55,850 bases of DNA from contig NZ_VZQZ01000012.1 in the NCBI RefSeq assembly GCF_008802365.1, positions 1 through 55,850 on the forward strand, given 5' to 3'. The DNA is from Oryzomonas japonica (GTDB taxonomy: Bacteria > Desulfobacterota > Desulfuromonadia > Geobacterales > Pseudopelobacteraceae). Each line of letters starts with the position of its first letter. Within the stretch, counting starts at the first letter, position 1. This document shows positions 19,789 to 29,640 of this stretch, in pieces. Below the pieces are notes generated by a model, which was given only the letters and a program-made list of their open reading frames with translations, did not search any database and was not told the origin of the DNA. The position numbers and the translations under genes are program-made.

Positions 19789-21846
19789 CTATTTTTTTTC
19801 TCCGCCTTCTGCGAGCAGGCGACGGTACTTGCCCAGCGCTGTCAGCGGGAAACAGTTGCGGTAGATGTGGTACTTGATCATGAAAAACTTGGGAAATCCG
19901 GTGCCGGTGAAGGCATCCTCATCCCAGGTTCCGTCCTGCTTTTGGGTGTTCAGCAGGTAGTCGATGCCGCGGGCCACGGTCTTGGAGTGCACCTCGCCGG
20001 CCGCCATGAGCGCCAGCAGCGCCCACCCGGTCTGGGATGGGGTACTCGGCCCGCTGCCCATCAACGAGCGGTCAAAGTAGGACTCGCAGACCTCTCCCCA
20101 ACCGCCGTCCATATTCTGCTTGGATTTAAACCAGTTGACCGCTTTTTTGACGTAGGGCAGGGACATGTCCTCGCCGATGGCCTGCAATCCGCACAAGACC
20201 GACCAGGTTCCGTAGATGTAGTTGACCCCCCAACGGCCCCACCACGGGCCTTCCGGTTCCTGTTCCTTCTGCAGGAATTCAAGGGCATGCTCGGCCGCCG
20301 GATGGCTTTTGGAATAATTGAAGTTGCCCATCAACTCCAGCATGCGGCCGGTCAGGTCGGCCGTCGGCGGATCGATCAGGGCTTCCAAGTCGGCAAAGGG
20401 AAGCTTGTTCAACAGATATTTCGTATTATCCTTGTCGAAAGCGCCCCAGCCGCCGTTTTGGCTCTGCATCCCCATACACCAGGAAATCCCGCGTTTGATG
20501 GCCTGTTCCTTGTGTTTGCGATCCCGTACCTTGATATCCTTGATGGACAGCATGACGAAACCGGAGTCGTCCACATCGGGGTACCAATCGTTGAGAAACT
20601 CGAAGGCCCATCCGCCCGGTTCCAGCTCCGAGGCCTTGATCTGCCAGTCCCCTTTGCGCCGCACCTCAAGGTCCAGCAGCCATTGGGCCGCTTTGACCAG
20701 CGCCGGATGGTCGGCGGGGACCCCGGCCTCCTGCATGGCAACGAGCGCCAGGGCGGTGTCCCATACCGGCGATATGCACGATTGCAACACTAAGCCCTCT
20801 TCATCCTCGATACAGAAATTGGCCAGCGCCTCCAGCCCCTTGACGACGGCGGGATGGTCGTTTGCATAGCCGAGACAATGCAGGGCCAGGATCGAGTTGA
20901 GCATGGCCGGCTGGATGCCGCCCCAGTCGCCGGTCGGCTCCTGATGGTCCAGTATCCACTGTTCGGCAACGGACGTGGCCTTCTTCTTGAACGGCCGGAT
21001 GGGGCTGGACTCGTACACTTTGCACAGGTGGTCCACGCCGATGAAGAAGTTTTTCCAGGTGAGGATGCCGTCTTCCTTGGTAAAGGTATAGTCGGTCGGC
21101 CGCAGCGGGCGGACGTAAAGCTCCTTCACCCGCGCCCAGGGGGGGAGCTTGCGTACCGGGCGTTCGGCCATCACCACCGAAAGCGGGATGATGGTCCCCC
21201 GGGCCCAGCTGGAGAGCTCATAGACGTTGAAATAGGCCCAGTTGGGCAAAAGCATCAGTTCAATCGGCATGGACGGGACGCCGAGCCAGGAGAACTCGCC
21301 GAACAGCGCCAGGAATATCTTGGTAAAAACGCGCGCCTTGATGATGCCGCCGTTGGCCAGGATGAATTCCCGCGCCTTGCGCATGGCCGGATGGTCCGCC
21401 GGGTAGCCAGCCAGCTTGAGGGCGAAATAGGCCTCGATGGTAGTCGAGAGGTCGCCGGGACCAGTATGCCAGATGGCCCAATAGCCCTCCTCGGTCTGTT
21501 TGCTGAGGATGTAGCGGGCCATCTTCCGCTCGCGCACCTTGTCCACCATCCCGAGAAAATGGAATAGCATAACGTATTCCGACGTGATGGTGACGTTGGA
21601 CTCCAGCTCAGCCCACCAATAGCCGTCCGGCAATTGCTCCCGGAAAAAGAAATCGCGGGTCCGCTCGATGGCCTTGTCCAGCGGACTTTTTGCGTCGCCC
21701 ACCATCTTCTTCCAGATGGAAGGTGGCAGGTGGTGTACCTTGGCAACCGTTTTTTTAGGGGGATCGAGAGCTGGTGCAGTTGGTGCAGCCGTTTCCAAGT
21801 TGAACGATGTCAGTGCCGTTGAAATCGGATATTTACTTGAATTCAT
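19789..21846 (-). CDS. shc: Squalene-hopene cyclase
   Basis: A 685-residue class II triterpene cyclase that folds squalene into hopene/hopanol at the membrane. The catalytic acid motif DVDD (family DxDD) is near residue 424. Many QW repeats are visible, such as QTEEGYWAIW, GDWGGIQPA, GGWAFEF, QNGGWGAFD, DGGWGE and QDGTWDE. Length is normal for the family. The first about 50 residues are extra and Pro/Ala-rich. It heads the hopanoid cluster and is transcribed away from yhbY. The GGAG site before the ATG sets the start. Confidence 0.95.
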   Translation of the reverse strand: MNSSKYPISTALTSFNLETAAPTAPALDPPKKTVAKVHHLPPSIWKKMVGDAKSPLDKAIERTRDFFFREQLPDGYWWAELESNVTITSEYVMLFHFLGMVDKVRERKMARYILSKQTEEGYWAIWHTGPGDLSTTIEAYFALKLAGYPADHPAMRKAREFILANGGIIKARVFTKIFLALFGEFSWLGVPSMPIELMLLPNWAYFNVYELSSWARGTIIPLSVVMAERPVRKLPPWARVKELYVRPLRPTDYTFTKEDGILTWKNFFIGVDHLCKVYESSPIRPFKKKATSVAEQWILDHQEPTGDWGGIQPAMLNSILALHCLGYANDHPAVVKGLEALANFCIEDEEGLVLQSCISPVWDTALALVAMQEAGVPADHPALVKAAQWLLDLEVRRKGDWQIKASELEPGGWAFEFLNDWYPDVDDSGFVMLSIKDIKVRDRKHKEQAIKRGISWCMGMQSQNGGWGAFDKDNTKYLLNKLPFADLEALIDPPTADLTGRMLELMGNFNYSKSHPAAEHALEFLQKEQEPEGPWWGRWGVNYIYGTWSVLCGLQAIGEDMSLPYVKKAVNWFKSKQNMDGGWGEVCESYFDRSLMGSGPSTPSQTGWALLALMAAGEVHSKTVARGIDYLLNTQKQDGTWDEDAFTGTGFPKFFMIKYHIYRNCFPLTALGKYRRLLAEGGEKK

Positions 21847-22092
21847 TCACAAAGCTCCTGGTGATCGCAATAAAGGCAATGCCGAGGGCATTTGTCAGTT
21901 AAATTGTGCTTTAATATCACAGAAACCGAAAGATGTATATTTTTTTTCAAATTACCGATACACGACCGTGACACTCGCCCCTGATCTTCCGGCGGGAATA
22001 CCGGCCCCAGATTGAAGTTTGCCAGCATCGGGGTGGTTATGTTATACACGATATATCAGCCATGAATTCGGCAAAAATGAAGGAGATTATGC

Positions 22093-22413
22093 ATGTTGTC
22101 GGGAAAACAAAAACGCCACCTGCGCGCCCTCGGGCACAGCCTCAAACCGGTCATCCACATCGGCAAAAAAGAGATCGAAGAGGCATTGATCAAGGAGGCC
22201 AATGCCGCCTTGGACTGTCATGAACTGATCAAGGTCAAACTGCTGGAAAGTTGCCTTCTGGACAAGAATGAGGCTGCCGAAACCCTGGCCGGGTCATGCA
22301 ATGCCGACATTGCCCAGATATTGGGCAAGACGTTCCTGCTCTACCGCCCGGCGACGCCACCGGTAATCGTCCTGCCAAGTACGGAAAAACCTGCCAAGGC
22401 CAAAAAGGCATGA
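22093..22413 (+). CDS. yhbY: CRM-domain RNA-binding protein (YhbY family)
   Basis: A 106-residue protein filled by one CRM domain: LSGKQKRHLRALGH, VIHIGKKE and LIKVKLLESC, then the C-terminal ILGKTFLLYRP. E. coli YhbY associates with pre-50S ribosomal subunits. The tail after residue 90 is Pro/Lys-rich. GGAG lies upstream of the ATG. Its stop overlaps the gph start (ATGA at 22410), so translation is probably coupled. Confidence 0.92.
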   Translation: MLSGKQKRHLRALGHSLKPVIHIGKKEIEEALIKEANAALDCHELIKVKLLESCLLDKNEAAETLAGSCNADIAQILGKTFLLYRPATPPVIVLPSTEKPAKAKKA

Positions 22414-23063
22414 CCGTACGCGCTGCCCTCTTTGACCTGGACGGCACCCTGGTGGATTCGCTGGGCGACATAACCGATGCCGTCAACCATATGCTGGCCA
22501 GCTTCGGCCGTCCCTCTCTGGCGGCCCCCTCGGTACGCCAATTGGTGGGCAAAGGAGCCCGGGACCTGGTCCGGCGGGCACTCGGCACTGGATCCCAGGA
22601 CGATATTACGCGGGCGCTCGATCTGTTTGTAGCCTACAACAGCAACCATATTGCGGACAAAAGCGCGCTCTATCCCGGCGCTTGGGAGGCGCTGCACCAA
22701 CTGGCCGAAAGCGGCATCCGCATGGCGGTCATTTCCAACAAGAACGAGGCCCTCTGCCGTCTGGTCATGGAGGCGCTCGGCATCGTCCGGCAGTTTGAAA
22801 TCATCTGCGGCGGGGATACCTTCTCCGAGATGAAACCCTCCCCTCTCCCCTTGCTGCGGGTGGTGGAGCGCCTCGGCGTCGCCCCCCATGAAGCGGTCAT
22901 GATCGGGGACAGCATCAACGACGTACAAGCCGGCCAACGGGCCGGCGTCACCACCATCGGTTGCGCTTGGGGCTATGGCGGTGAGAAAGAATTGACAGGG
23001 GCAGACCACCGTGCCGTATCCTTCAGGGGTGTGACGGCCATCCTCTTGAAAGGCTCTGCCTAG
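22410..23063 (+). CDS. gph: Phosphoglycolate phosphatase, HAD family
   Basis: A 217-residue HAD hydrolase. Motif I is FDLDGTLVDS with Asp9 as the predicted nucleophile and Asp11 as acid/base; motif II is ISNKN; motif IV is MIGDSINDV. An alpha-helical cap lies between residues about 20 and 90. It removes phosphate from 2-phosphoglycolate or a similar small phosphate ester. An open frame extends upstream into yhbY, but ATG at 22410 overlaps the yhbY stop and begins just before motif I, so it is chosen. PGP specificity is inferred from family resemblance. Confidence 0.87.
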   Translation: MTVRAALFDLDGTLVDSLGDITDAVNHMLASFGRPSLAAPSVRQLVGKGARDLVRRALGTGSQDDITRALDLFVAYNSNHIADKSALYPGAWEALHQLAESGIRMAVISNKNEALCRLVMEALGIVRQFEIICGGDTFSEMKPSPLPLLRVVERLGVAPHEAVMIGDSINDVQAGQRAGVTTIGCAWGYGGEKELTGADHRAVSFRGVTAILLKGSA

Positions 23064-23069
23064 GAGACC

Positions 23070-24809
23070 ATGAACGGCTGGACCGGAACCATACTCAGGG
23101 TCGACCTGAGCGCTGGAACGGCGCAGCGCGAGGCAATCCCCCCGCAATTATTGGAGGAGTACCTCGGGGGCCGCGGACTGGGGGTGCGCCTGATGCGCGA
23201 CCGCTTTCGGCTTCCCCCGCTTGATCCGGCCATGCCGTTGATCTTTGCCGTCGGGCCGCTGTGCGGCACCCCTGCCCCGACAGCCGCGCGGCTCTCGGTG
23301 ATCTCCCGGTCCCCCTTGACCGGTACCATCTACGATTGCTCCGTAGGCGGCAGATTCGCCTGGCGCCTGAAAGCGGCCGGACTGGACGCCCTTATTGTAA
23401 TCGGCAGGAGCCCTGAGCCTGCCGTTCTAGCAATTCGGCCCAGTGGGGTTGCAATCCTGCCAGCCGGCCAACTGTGGGGCAAGGATATCCCCGCAACGGT
23501 GGATGCCCTGAAAGAACAGGGAAGTGTGGCGGCCATCGGTCCGGCCGGCGAAAACGGCGTCCCCTTTGCCAGTATCATGATGGACGAGGGGAGTTCGGCC
23601 GACCGGGGCGGTCTGGGCGCCGTGATGGGAGCAAAAAACCTCAAGGCGGTGATTGTCGACGGCGACCGCGTGACGACGAGTGCCGATCCCGTCCTGCTGG
23701 ACAAGGCCCGCCGCGATGTGCTGCGACTCTTCAACGCCTCTCCGGTGATTTTTGGCCCCCTGGGGATCGCCGAGTTCGGCACGCCGGTGCTGGTGGACCT
23801 CATGGCCCAGCGTCGTATGACCCCCACCGGGAATTTCCGCACGACCTTCTTCGAGCGCTCGGGCGCCTACTCCGGACCGGCGATCAGGGAGGCCTTCGCC
23901 CCCAGGAAGAACGGTTGTTACGACTGTCCGATCCAGTGCCTAAAAACGACGGCACAGGGCGTCCCCCTGCCGGAATACGAAACCGCTTCCCACTTCGGAG
24001 CTCTCCTCAGGGTTGACGACCTGCAGGCCATCGTTGCGGCGAACCAAGCCTGCAACGACCTGGGGTTGGACGGAATCTCGGCGGCCGCCACCATTGCTGC
24101 ATGGGGCGAAATCAAGGGGGAATTCCCCACGGCAGAACAGATCCCCGGCCTGTTGGAGGATATGGCCCTGCGCCGCGGCGAGGGCGAGCTCCTGGCCCTC
24201 GGTTCGCGCCGCCTTGCGGAACGGATGGGCAGGCCGGAACTTTCCATGAGCGTCAAATCCCTGGAACTGCCGGCCTACGATCCACGGGGTGCCTACGGTA
24301 TGGCGCTGGCGTACTGCACCAGTACCCGCGGCGGCTGCCACCTGCAGGCTTATCCCATCTCCCATGAAATCCTGCGCAAACCGGTGCCCACCGACCGTTT
24401 TTCTTTTTCCGGCAAGGCCCGCATCATCACCATTGCTGAGGATACCAACGCTGCCATGGACTCCCTGGCGGCCTGCAAGTTCGCTCTCTTCGGCGCCAGC
24501 CTGGAGGAGTACGCCGAACTGCTTACCGCCGCCACCGGCATCGGGTATTCCCCCCAGCGGCTGCGGGAGATCGGCCGCCGTATCTGCCTGACAGAGCGTT
24601 TCTACAACTGCGCCAACGGCTTCTCCCGCAAGGACGATCGCCTGCCGGAGCGTTTTTTCAGCGAGCCGGGGACGAGCGGCGACGGCATTCATATCCCCCC
24701 CATCGACCGGCGCCGTTTTGCAGAGGAGTTGGACAAATACTACCGCATCAGGGGATTGAATGCCGACGGCTGTTTCGATGATGCCGGCTTCCTGGAAAAA
24801 CTGCCGTGA
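23070..24809 (+). CDS. Aldehyde:ferredoxin oxidoreductase
   Basis: A 579-residue tungstopterin enzyme oxidising aldehydes to acids with ferredoxin as acceptor. The N-terminal domain has GGRGLGVRLM and GSADRGGLGAVMGAKNLKA-like residues (EGSSADRGGLGAV) that bind the bis-pterin. Cluster ligands are visible as CYDCPIQC near residues 283-290 and a later Cys in AACKFALFG. The length is slightly short of the usual 600-620. It starts 6 bp after gph and overlaps yraN. The accompanying tungsten cofactor genes are not in this window. Substrate is unknown. Confidence 0.9.
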   Translation: MNGWTGTILRVDLSAGTAQREAIPPQLLEEYLGGRGLGVRLMRDRFRLPPLDPAMPLIFAVGPLCGTPAPTAARLSVISRSPLTGTIYDCSVGGRFAWRLKAAGLDALIVIGRSPEPAVLAIRPSGVAILPAGQLWGKDIPATVDALKEQGSVAAIGPAGENGVPFASIMMDEGSSADRGGLGAVMGAKNLKAVIVDGDRVTTSADPVLLDKARRDVLRLFNASPVIFGPLGIAEFGTPVLVDLMAQRRMTPTGNFRTTFFERSGAYSGPAIREAFAPRKNGCYDCPIQCLKTTAQGVPLPEYETASHFGALLRVDDLQAIVAANQACNDLGLDGISAAATIAAWGEIKGEFPTAEQIPGLLEDMALRRGEGELLALGSRRLAERMGRPELSMSVKSLELPAYDPRGAYGMALAYCTSTRGGCHLQAYPISHEILRKPVPTDRFSFSGKARIITIAEDTNAAMDSLAACKFALFGASLEEYAELLTAATGIGYSPQRLREIGRRICLTERFYNCANGFSRKDDRLPERFFSEPGTSGDGIHIPPIDRRRFAEELDKYYRIRGLNADGCFDDAGFLEKLP

Positions 24810-25228
24810 AATGGTTCGGCAAAGCCCCTTCCCCCGGGCCCACCGGGCCGCTGCCCACGGACAACAAGGGTATCGGCGATCTGGGGGAGGCTCTGGCCGC
24901 CGCATTCCTCGAAGGTCACAACTACCGCATCTTGGAACGCAACTACCGCTGCAAGGGGGGCGAGGTGGATATCGTGGCCCGGGACCCGCGGGACAAAAGC
25001 CTGGTCTTCGCGGAGGTCAAGACCCGCCGCGACCTCTCCTACGGCGTGCCCCAACTGGCGGTGACCCCGTTCAAACAACGCCAGATATCCAAGGCCGCCC
25101 TGACATGGCTGGCCCATAACCGGCAACAGGACGCCAATGCCCGCTTTGACGTGATCGCCATCCTTCTGGCGGAGAGCGGCCCCCACAAGATCGAGCATAT
25201 CGAGAATGCATTTGAGTTGGCATATTGA
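24806..25228 (+). CDS. YraN family protein (UPF0102)
   Basis: A 140-residue protein with a nuclease-like fold of the restriction-endonuclease type. Conserved features are GDLGEALAAAFL, GYRILERNYRCK-like NYRILERNY, GEVDIVARD and the core FAEVKTR. Its cellular role is not established. Translation starts at GTG 24806, overlapping the stop of the oxidoreductase gene by four bases (GTGA). The next gene begins 13 bases after its stop. Confidence 0.88.
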   Translation: MKWFGKAPSPGPTGPLPTDNKGIGDLGEALAAAFLEGHNYRILERNYRCKGGEVDIVARDPRDKSLVFAEVKTRRDLSYGVPQLAVTPFKQRQISKAALTWLAHNRQQDANARFDVIAILLAESGPHKIEHIENAFELAY

Positions 25229-25241
25229 AGAGGAGGTTTGC

Positions 25242-26090
25242 ATGGATTTCACCGCCGTACTGGCCCAGATAAAACCGAAGCTCGGTTGCGTCGCCGATAA
25301 CCTGGCGCTCATCGAGGAGCGCATCGAACAGGCGAAAGCGGCCAAGGCCGACTTGGTGATCTTCCCCGAATTGGCCCTGACCGGCTATTTTCTCAAGGAT
25401 CTGGTGCCGGAGGTAGCCCGACGGCTGGATTCACCCGAGATCGCCCGGCTGCTGGAACTCTCCCGCGGTATCTCCATTGCCGTGGGCTTCGTGGAAGCCA
25501 CTGATGACTATAGATTCTTCAACTCGGCCCTCTACCTGGAAGACGGGGTGATCAAACACCTCCATCGCAAGGTCTACCTCCCCACCTACGGCCTGTTCGA
25601 CGAGCAGCGCTACCTGGCCCGGGGGGAACGTTTCCGAGCCTTCGACACCAAGTTCGGCCGCATGGGCCTCCTGATCTGCGAGGATATGTGGCACCTTTCA
25701 AGCTCCTACATCCTGGCCATGGACGGGGCTGCCACGCTGCTCTGCCTCTCCAGCAGCCCCGGCCGCGGCGTGGAGGGAGAGTCTCTCGCTTCGGCCGCGT
25801 CCTGGCAGAAGTTGACCGCCACCACGGCGCTGTTCCTCAACTGCCGGGTGCTGTACTGCAACCGGGTGGGATACGAAGACGGCGTCAATTTCTGGGGCGG
25901 CTCGGAATATATCGCCCCGTCGGGCGAGTCGATCATACGGGCCCGGCTGCTGGAGGAAGACAGCGTCAGCGCGCGGTTGGAGGAAGGCGCCCTGAGGCGG
26001 GAGCGGATTTTCTCCCCCATGTTGCGGGACGAGAACCTGTTCGTGACCCTGCAGGAACTCAGACGCATCGAACGGGAAAGGGGGCTGTGA
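25242..26090 (+). CDS. Nitrilase-type amidohydrolase, probable glutaminase partner of NadE
   Basis: A 282-residue carbon-nitrogen hydrolase. The catalytic triad is visible as E43 (FPELALTGY), K110 ([10 protein letters not shown]) and C146 (LLICEDMWH). It overlaps nadE by one base (TGATG at 26088). In most bacteria with glutamine-dependent NAD synthetase these two domains form one polypeptide, so this protein probably releases ammonia from glutamine for NadE. ATG at 25242 after GAGGAGG is chosen; the frame extends 12 codons further up. Confidence 0.85.
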   Translation: MDFTAVLAQIKPKLGCVADNLALIEERIEQAKAAKADLVIFPELALTGYFLKDLVPEVARRLDSPEIARLLELSRGISIAVGFVEATDDYRFFNSALYLEDGVIKHLHRKVYLPTYGLFDEQRYLARGERFRAFDTKFGRMGLLICEDMWHLSSSYILAMDGAATLLCLSSSPGRGVEGESLASAASWQKLTATTALFLNCRVLYCNRVGYEDGVNFWGGSEYIAPSGESIIRARLLEEDSVSARLEEGALRRERIFSPMLRDENLFVTLQELRRIERERGL

Positions 26091-26911
26091 TGGCGGGCCT
26101 GTCAGCCAATACGGAACTGTTGCGAAAAATCCTGGTCGGCTTCGTACAAGACGAGGTGCACAAGGTCGGGGTCAAAAAGGCCGTGCTGGGGTTGTCGGGG
26201 GGGATCGACTCGGCCCTGGTGGCGTTCATCGCCGCCGAGGCGCTGGGGGCCGAAAACGTCCACGCCATCTGCATGCCCTACAAGACCAGCAACCCCGAGA
26301 GCGAGGCCCATGCCCGCCTGGTGGCCCAGGCATGCGGTGTGGACTTCACCCTGGTGCCGATCACCCCCATGGTGGACGCCTATTTCGGGATGTTCCCGGA
26401 TGCGAGTAATATGCGGCGCGGCAACAAGATGGCTCGCGAACGCATGACCATCCTCTTCGACCATTCCGCCCATTACTCCGCCCTGGTACTGGGAACCAGC
26501 AACAAAACCGAACTGTTGCTCGGCTACGGAACCCTCTACGGCGACATGGCCAGTGCCCTCAATCCCATCGGCGATCTCTACAAAACACAGATTTGGCAAC
26601 TGTCCGAGGCCATGGGCGTACCGAACGAGGTGATCGAGAAAAAGCCCTCCGCCGACCTGTGGGCCGGCCAGACCGATGAGGAGGAGTTGGGCTTTTCCTA
26701 CCGCCAGGTGGACGAGCTGCTCTACCGCATGGTGGACCTGCGCCTGACCAGGGAGGAACTGATCAGCGCTGGCTTTGGTCCGGAGTTCATCGACACCATC
26801 TACAAGAAGGTCCAAAACTCACACTTCAAGCGGCGCCTGCCGGTGATCGCGAAGGTATCCAACCGCACCATTGACCGGGATTTCAGGTACTCCCGGGATT
26901 GGGGCAAGTAA
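26090..26911 (+). CDS. nadE: NAD+ synthase
   Basis: A 273-residue ATP-pyrophosphatase that amidates nicotinic acid adenine dinucleotide to NAD+. The P-loop SGGIDS is at residues 36-41. Other family landmarks are [31 protein letters not shown] and [10 protein letters not shown]. It is the short, ammonia-type form without a glutaminase domain, but directly follows a nitrilase gene that could supply ammonia. Start ATG overlaps the upstream stop. Confidence 0.93.
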   Translation: MAGLSANTELLRKILVGFVQDEVHKVGVKKAVLGLSGGIDSALVAFIAAEALGAENVHAICMPYKTSNPESEAHARLVAQACGVDFTLVPITPMVDAYFGMFPDASNMRRGNKMARERMTILFDHSAHYSALVLGTSNKTELLLGYGTLYGDMASALNPIGDLYKTQIWQLSEAMGVPNEVIEKKPSADLWAGQTDEEELGFSYRQVDELLYRMVDLRLTREELISAGFGPEFIDTIYKKVQNSHFKRRLPVIAKVSNRTIDRDFRYSRDWGK

Positions 26912-27112
26912 TGGCTTTAGCGGGAATGGTGTTGGCGATTTATCGGCGACTTCTGGTACAATGGGGGTAACGGGAGGTGTCGTTGTGATAATCATAACCT
27001 ATCGTTACGCCGCCCATGGGGATATTGAAAACGGTCTCACGTGGATGCAGAGCTTCCGAACCGAGGTACCGGCACGATGATGGCCATTTCCGGGAAGGAC
27101 AGGGAAACACGA

Positions 27113-27469
27113 ATGAAGCGAAGTGAGGAAACAACTCTTGTCTACTCCAGCGAAACGGGCCGTGTAAGCCTCGGCGCCTCCAAGCCGCAGAGGGTGCAGC
27201 CGTCGAAGCAGGCACCGGCGCAGCCGGCCGACGGGACGGTCCGCCTACGCCGCGAGGTCAAGGGGCGCGGCGGGGGAACCGTTATCGTCATCACCGGCGT
27301 ACCGCTCAAGGGAGAGGCGTTGAAGGAATTGGCCGGGGGGCTGAAAAAACGCTGCGGCTGCGGAGGCACGGTCAAGGAAGGGGTCATCGAGATTCAGGGG
27401 GACCATCGCGACACTCTGCTCAAGGAATTGGAGTCGCGCGGATACCGGGTCAAACTGGCGGGAGGATGA
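27113..27469 (+). CDS. SUI1/YciH-family translation factor
   Basis: A 118-residue protein resembling bacterial YciH and eukaryotic eIF1. It has the N-terminal LVYSSETGRV, a basic linker, and the SUI1 core VKGRGGGTVIVITGVPL, KELAGGLKKRCGCGGTVK, IEIQGDH and YRVKLAGG. YciH can influence start-codon fidelity in vitro. The chosen ATG matches the usual N-terminus; the frame is open back to 27041. It sits between nadE and tRNA-Leu with its own 200-bp upstream spacer. Confidence 0.85.
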   Translation: MKRSEETTLVYSSETGRVSLGASKPQRVQPSKQAPAQPADGTVRLRREVKGRGGGTVIVITGVPLKGEALKELAGGLKKRCGCGGTVKEGVIEIQGDHRDTLLKELESRGYRVKLAGG

Positions 27470-27485
27470 GAATGCAATTAATTCC

Positions 27486-27514
27486 TTGACCGTAATGATT
27501 TTTTCAAATATTTT
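27486..27514 (+). promoter_or_regulatory. Promoter of tRNA-Leu
   Basis: TTGACC (27486-27491), 17-base spacer, TATTTT (27509-27514), then AT-rich sequence. The tRNA starts about 50 bases downstream. Confidence 0.5.
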
Positions 27515-27565
27515 TTTATATTCGATTTATTTTGTCGAGCTTGAAAACGCAGGCGAGGCGCTCGT

Positions 27566-27650
27566 GCGAGAGTGGCGGAATTGGCAGACGCACCAGACTT
27601 AGGATCTGGCACCGAAAGGTATAGGAGTTCAAGTCTCCTCTCTCGCACCA
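27566..27650 (+). tRNA. tRNA-Leu (TAG)
   Basis: An 85-nt class II tRNA. Acceptor GCGAGAG pairs with CTCTCGC; the anticodon stem CCAGA/TCTGG encloses CTTAGGA, giving anticodon TAG for CUA codons. A variable arm follows and the T-loop is TTCAAGT. The 3' ACCA is encoded. Confidence 0.96.
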
Positions 27651-27714
27651 TGTAATAACCGCGCACGGCGTGGGCGGGCACGAAACAAATTTCAACCAGG
27701 AGAGGTTATCCGAA

Positions 27715-29031
27715 ATGCAGGTTCACGTAGAAGAAATAAGCCCGGTCAAGAAGAGAGTCAATATCGAGGTTCCGGCTGAGCAGGTCGATGCCGAGATCGA
27801 GAAGGTCTATGCGGGCATCCAGAAAAAGGCCAAGCTCCAGGGTTTCCGTCCCGGCAAGGCCCCCATGCAACTCATCAAACGCACCTACAGCGATACCATG
27901 CGCGACGAGGTCATGCGCCGTATCTACGAGCAGACTCTCTTCAAGGCCTTGGGTGAGCACAAGATCGAGCCGGTGGATTCCCCGACCGTTGAAAGCGACA
28001 TCCTCCAGCAGGGTGCACCTTTCAAGTTCAGCGCCGTGGTAGAGGTCCTGCCGGAAATACTCCTCACGGGGTATACGGGTTTGGCGGTCAAAAAGGAAAC
28101 CTACGTCCCCAACCAGGACAGCATTGAAGCCGAACTCAAGCGGATGCAGGAGAATATGGCCCAGCTTGTGCCCATGGGCGACGATGCCGTCGTTGAAAAC
28201 GGCGATGTCGTTACCGCCGACTACACCTTTTCAGTGGAAGGGTTTCCCAATGAAACCAGCACTGCCGAGGATGCCCAGATCGAAGTAGGCGCAAACCAGC
28301 TTATCCCCGGCTTCGAGGAAGGGTTGGTCGGCATGAAAAGCGGCGAGACGAAGGAGATTCACGTCATCCTGCCCGAAGGCTACCGCATTCCCGAGGCTGT
28401 CGGCAAAAAGGGTGTCTTCACGGTCACTCTGAAGGAAGGCAAGCACAAGGAGTTGCCCGAGCTTGACGACGAATTTGCCCGGCAATTCGGGGAGTACGAA
28501 ACCATGGAACAGCTGCGGGCCAAGATGGTCGAGTTCCGTGAAAAGCACGAGACCGACCGTATTCAGGGCGAGTTGAAGGATCGCATCGTCCAGGCCTTGA
28601 TTGACAAGAACCCGCTTGAGGTTCCCGATTCCCTGGTCAAACGTCAACTCGACGCCATGCTGGAAAACCTTAAAAACCGCTTGCAGAGCCAGCACATGTC
28701 CATCGAGATGATGGGCCTGGACGACAACGGATTTCGCGAGCGTTTCCGCGATGCCGCGGCCGACAAGGTCCGGGGGGGTATGCTCCTCATGGCCCTGGTG
28801 ACGAAGGAGAATATCGCGGTTGCCGATGAGGACCTGGCAAAACGCTACGAGCTGATCGCCGCCGGCAATCCGGATATGCTCGACCGCGTCAAGGAATATT
28901 ACGAATCGAACCATAATGCCAAAAACTCCCTCATCGCCGAGATCAAGGAAGACAAGGCCATCGATTTTCTGCTGAGCAGTGCTGTTATTACCGAAGTTGA
29001 CGCCTCCGAGTTGAAGCAAGCCGAGGCGTAA
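27715..29031 (+). CDS. tig: Trigger factor
   Basis: A 438-residue ribosome-bound chaperone and prolyl isomerase. The ribosome-docking signature GFRPGKAP lies in the N-terminal domain (residues about 40-47). An FKBP-like domain follows (about 150-245, ending in VFTVTLKEGKHKELPELDD), then the helical C-terminal substrate-binding arms. It heads tig-clpP-clpX, coupling folding to degradation. ATG at 27715 starts MQVHVEEI, the normal family beginning, and AGGAG lies upstream; the frame is open 15 codons further. Confidence 0.96.
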   Translation: MQVHVEEISPVKKRVNIEVPAEQVDAEIEKVYAGIQKKAKLQGFRPGKAPMQLIKRTYSDTMRDEVMRRIYEQTLFKALGEHKIEPVDSPTVESDILQQGAPFKFSAVVEVLPEILLTGYTGLAVKKETYVPNQDSIEAELKRMQENMAQLVPMGDDAVVENGDVVTADYTFSVEGFPNETSTAEDAQIEVGANQLIPGFEEGLVGMKSGETKEIHVILPEGYRIPEAVGKKGVFTVTLKEGKHKELPELDDEFARQFGEYETMEQLRAKMVEFREKHETDRIQGELKDRIVQALIDKNPLEVPDSLVKRQLDAMLENLKNRLQSQHMSIEMMGLDDNGFRERFRDAAADKVRGGMLLMALVTKENIAVADEDLAKRYELIAAGNPDMLDRVKEYYESNHNAKNSLIAEIKEDKAIDFLLSSAVITEVDASELKQAEA

Positions 29032-29040
29032 GGAGAACCA

Positions 29041-29640
29041 ATGTACATCCCGATAGTGGTTGAACAAAGCGGCCGCGGCGAGCGCTCGTACGATATCTAT
29101 TCACGCCTCCTCAAGGAGAGGATCATCTTCTTGGGAGGAAGCATCGACGACCAGGTGGCCAATCTGGTAATCGCCCAGTTGCTCTTTCTGGAGGCCGAAG
29201 ATCCGGACAAGGACATCCACCTCTATATCAACTCTCCCGGCGGCGTGGTAACGGCCGGCATGGCGATCTTCGACACCATGCGCTACATCAAGGCCCCGGT
29301 TTCCACCATCTGCGTCGGTCAGGCCGCGTCCATGGGCGCAGTCCTCCTGGCTGCAGGGGAAAAAGGAAAGCGTTACAGCCTGGTCCATTCACGGATCATG
29401 ATCCATCAGCCGTTGGGAGGATTTCAGGGACAGGCCACCGACATCAACATCCACGCCAAAGAAATCCTGCGCATGAAGGACGAGTTGAACGGCCTCCTCG
29501 CGGAAATGACCGGCCAACCGCTTGAAAAATTGGAAGCCGATACCGAGCGTGATTTTTTCATGTCCGCCGAAGAAGCCAGGGAGTATGGCCTTATTGACTC
29601 GACGTTCATTAGGAAGCCTGATACGGGAGGTGCAGCATGA
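29041..29640 (+). CDS. clpP: ATP-dependent Clp protease proteolytic subunit
   Basis: A 199-residue serine peptidase that forms the tetradecameric Clp chamber. The triad is S97 (QAASMGA), H122 (MIHQP) and D171 (ERDFFMS). NSPGG and the handle helix are conserved. Starts 9 bp after tig with a GGAG site and overlaps clpX by four bases. Confidence 0.97.
   Translation: MYIPIVVEQSGRGERSYDIYSRLLKERIIFLGGSIDDQVANLVIAQLLFLEAEDPDKDIHLYINSPGGVVTAGMAIFDTMRYIKAPVSTICVGQAASMGAVLLAAGEKGKRYSLVHSRIMIHQPLGGFQGQATDINIHAKEILRMKDELNGLLAEMTGQPLEKLEADTERDFFMSAEEAREYGLIDSTFIRKPDTGGAA

Noticed and set aside
21843-22049. 68-codon minus frame overlapping the shc start by four bases
   Set aside because: The ATGA overlap looks like coupling, but the frame crosses the AT-rich leader and the shc ribosome site, and the translation shows no protein-like pattern.
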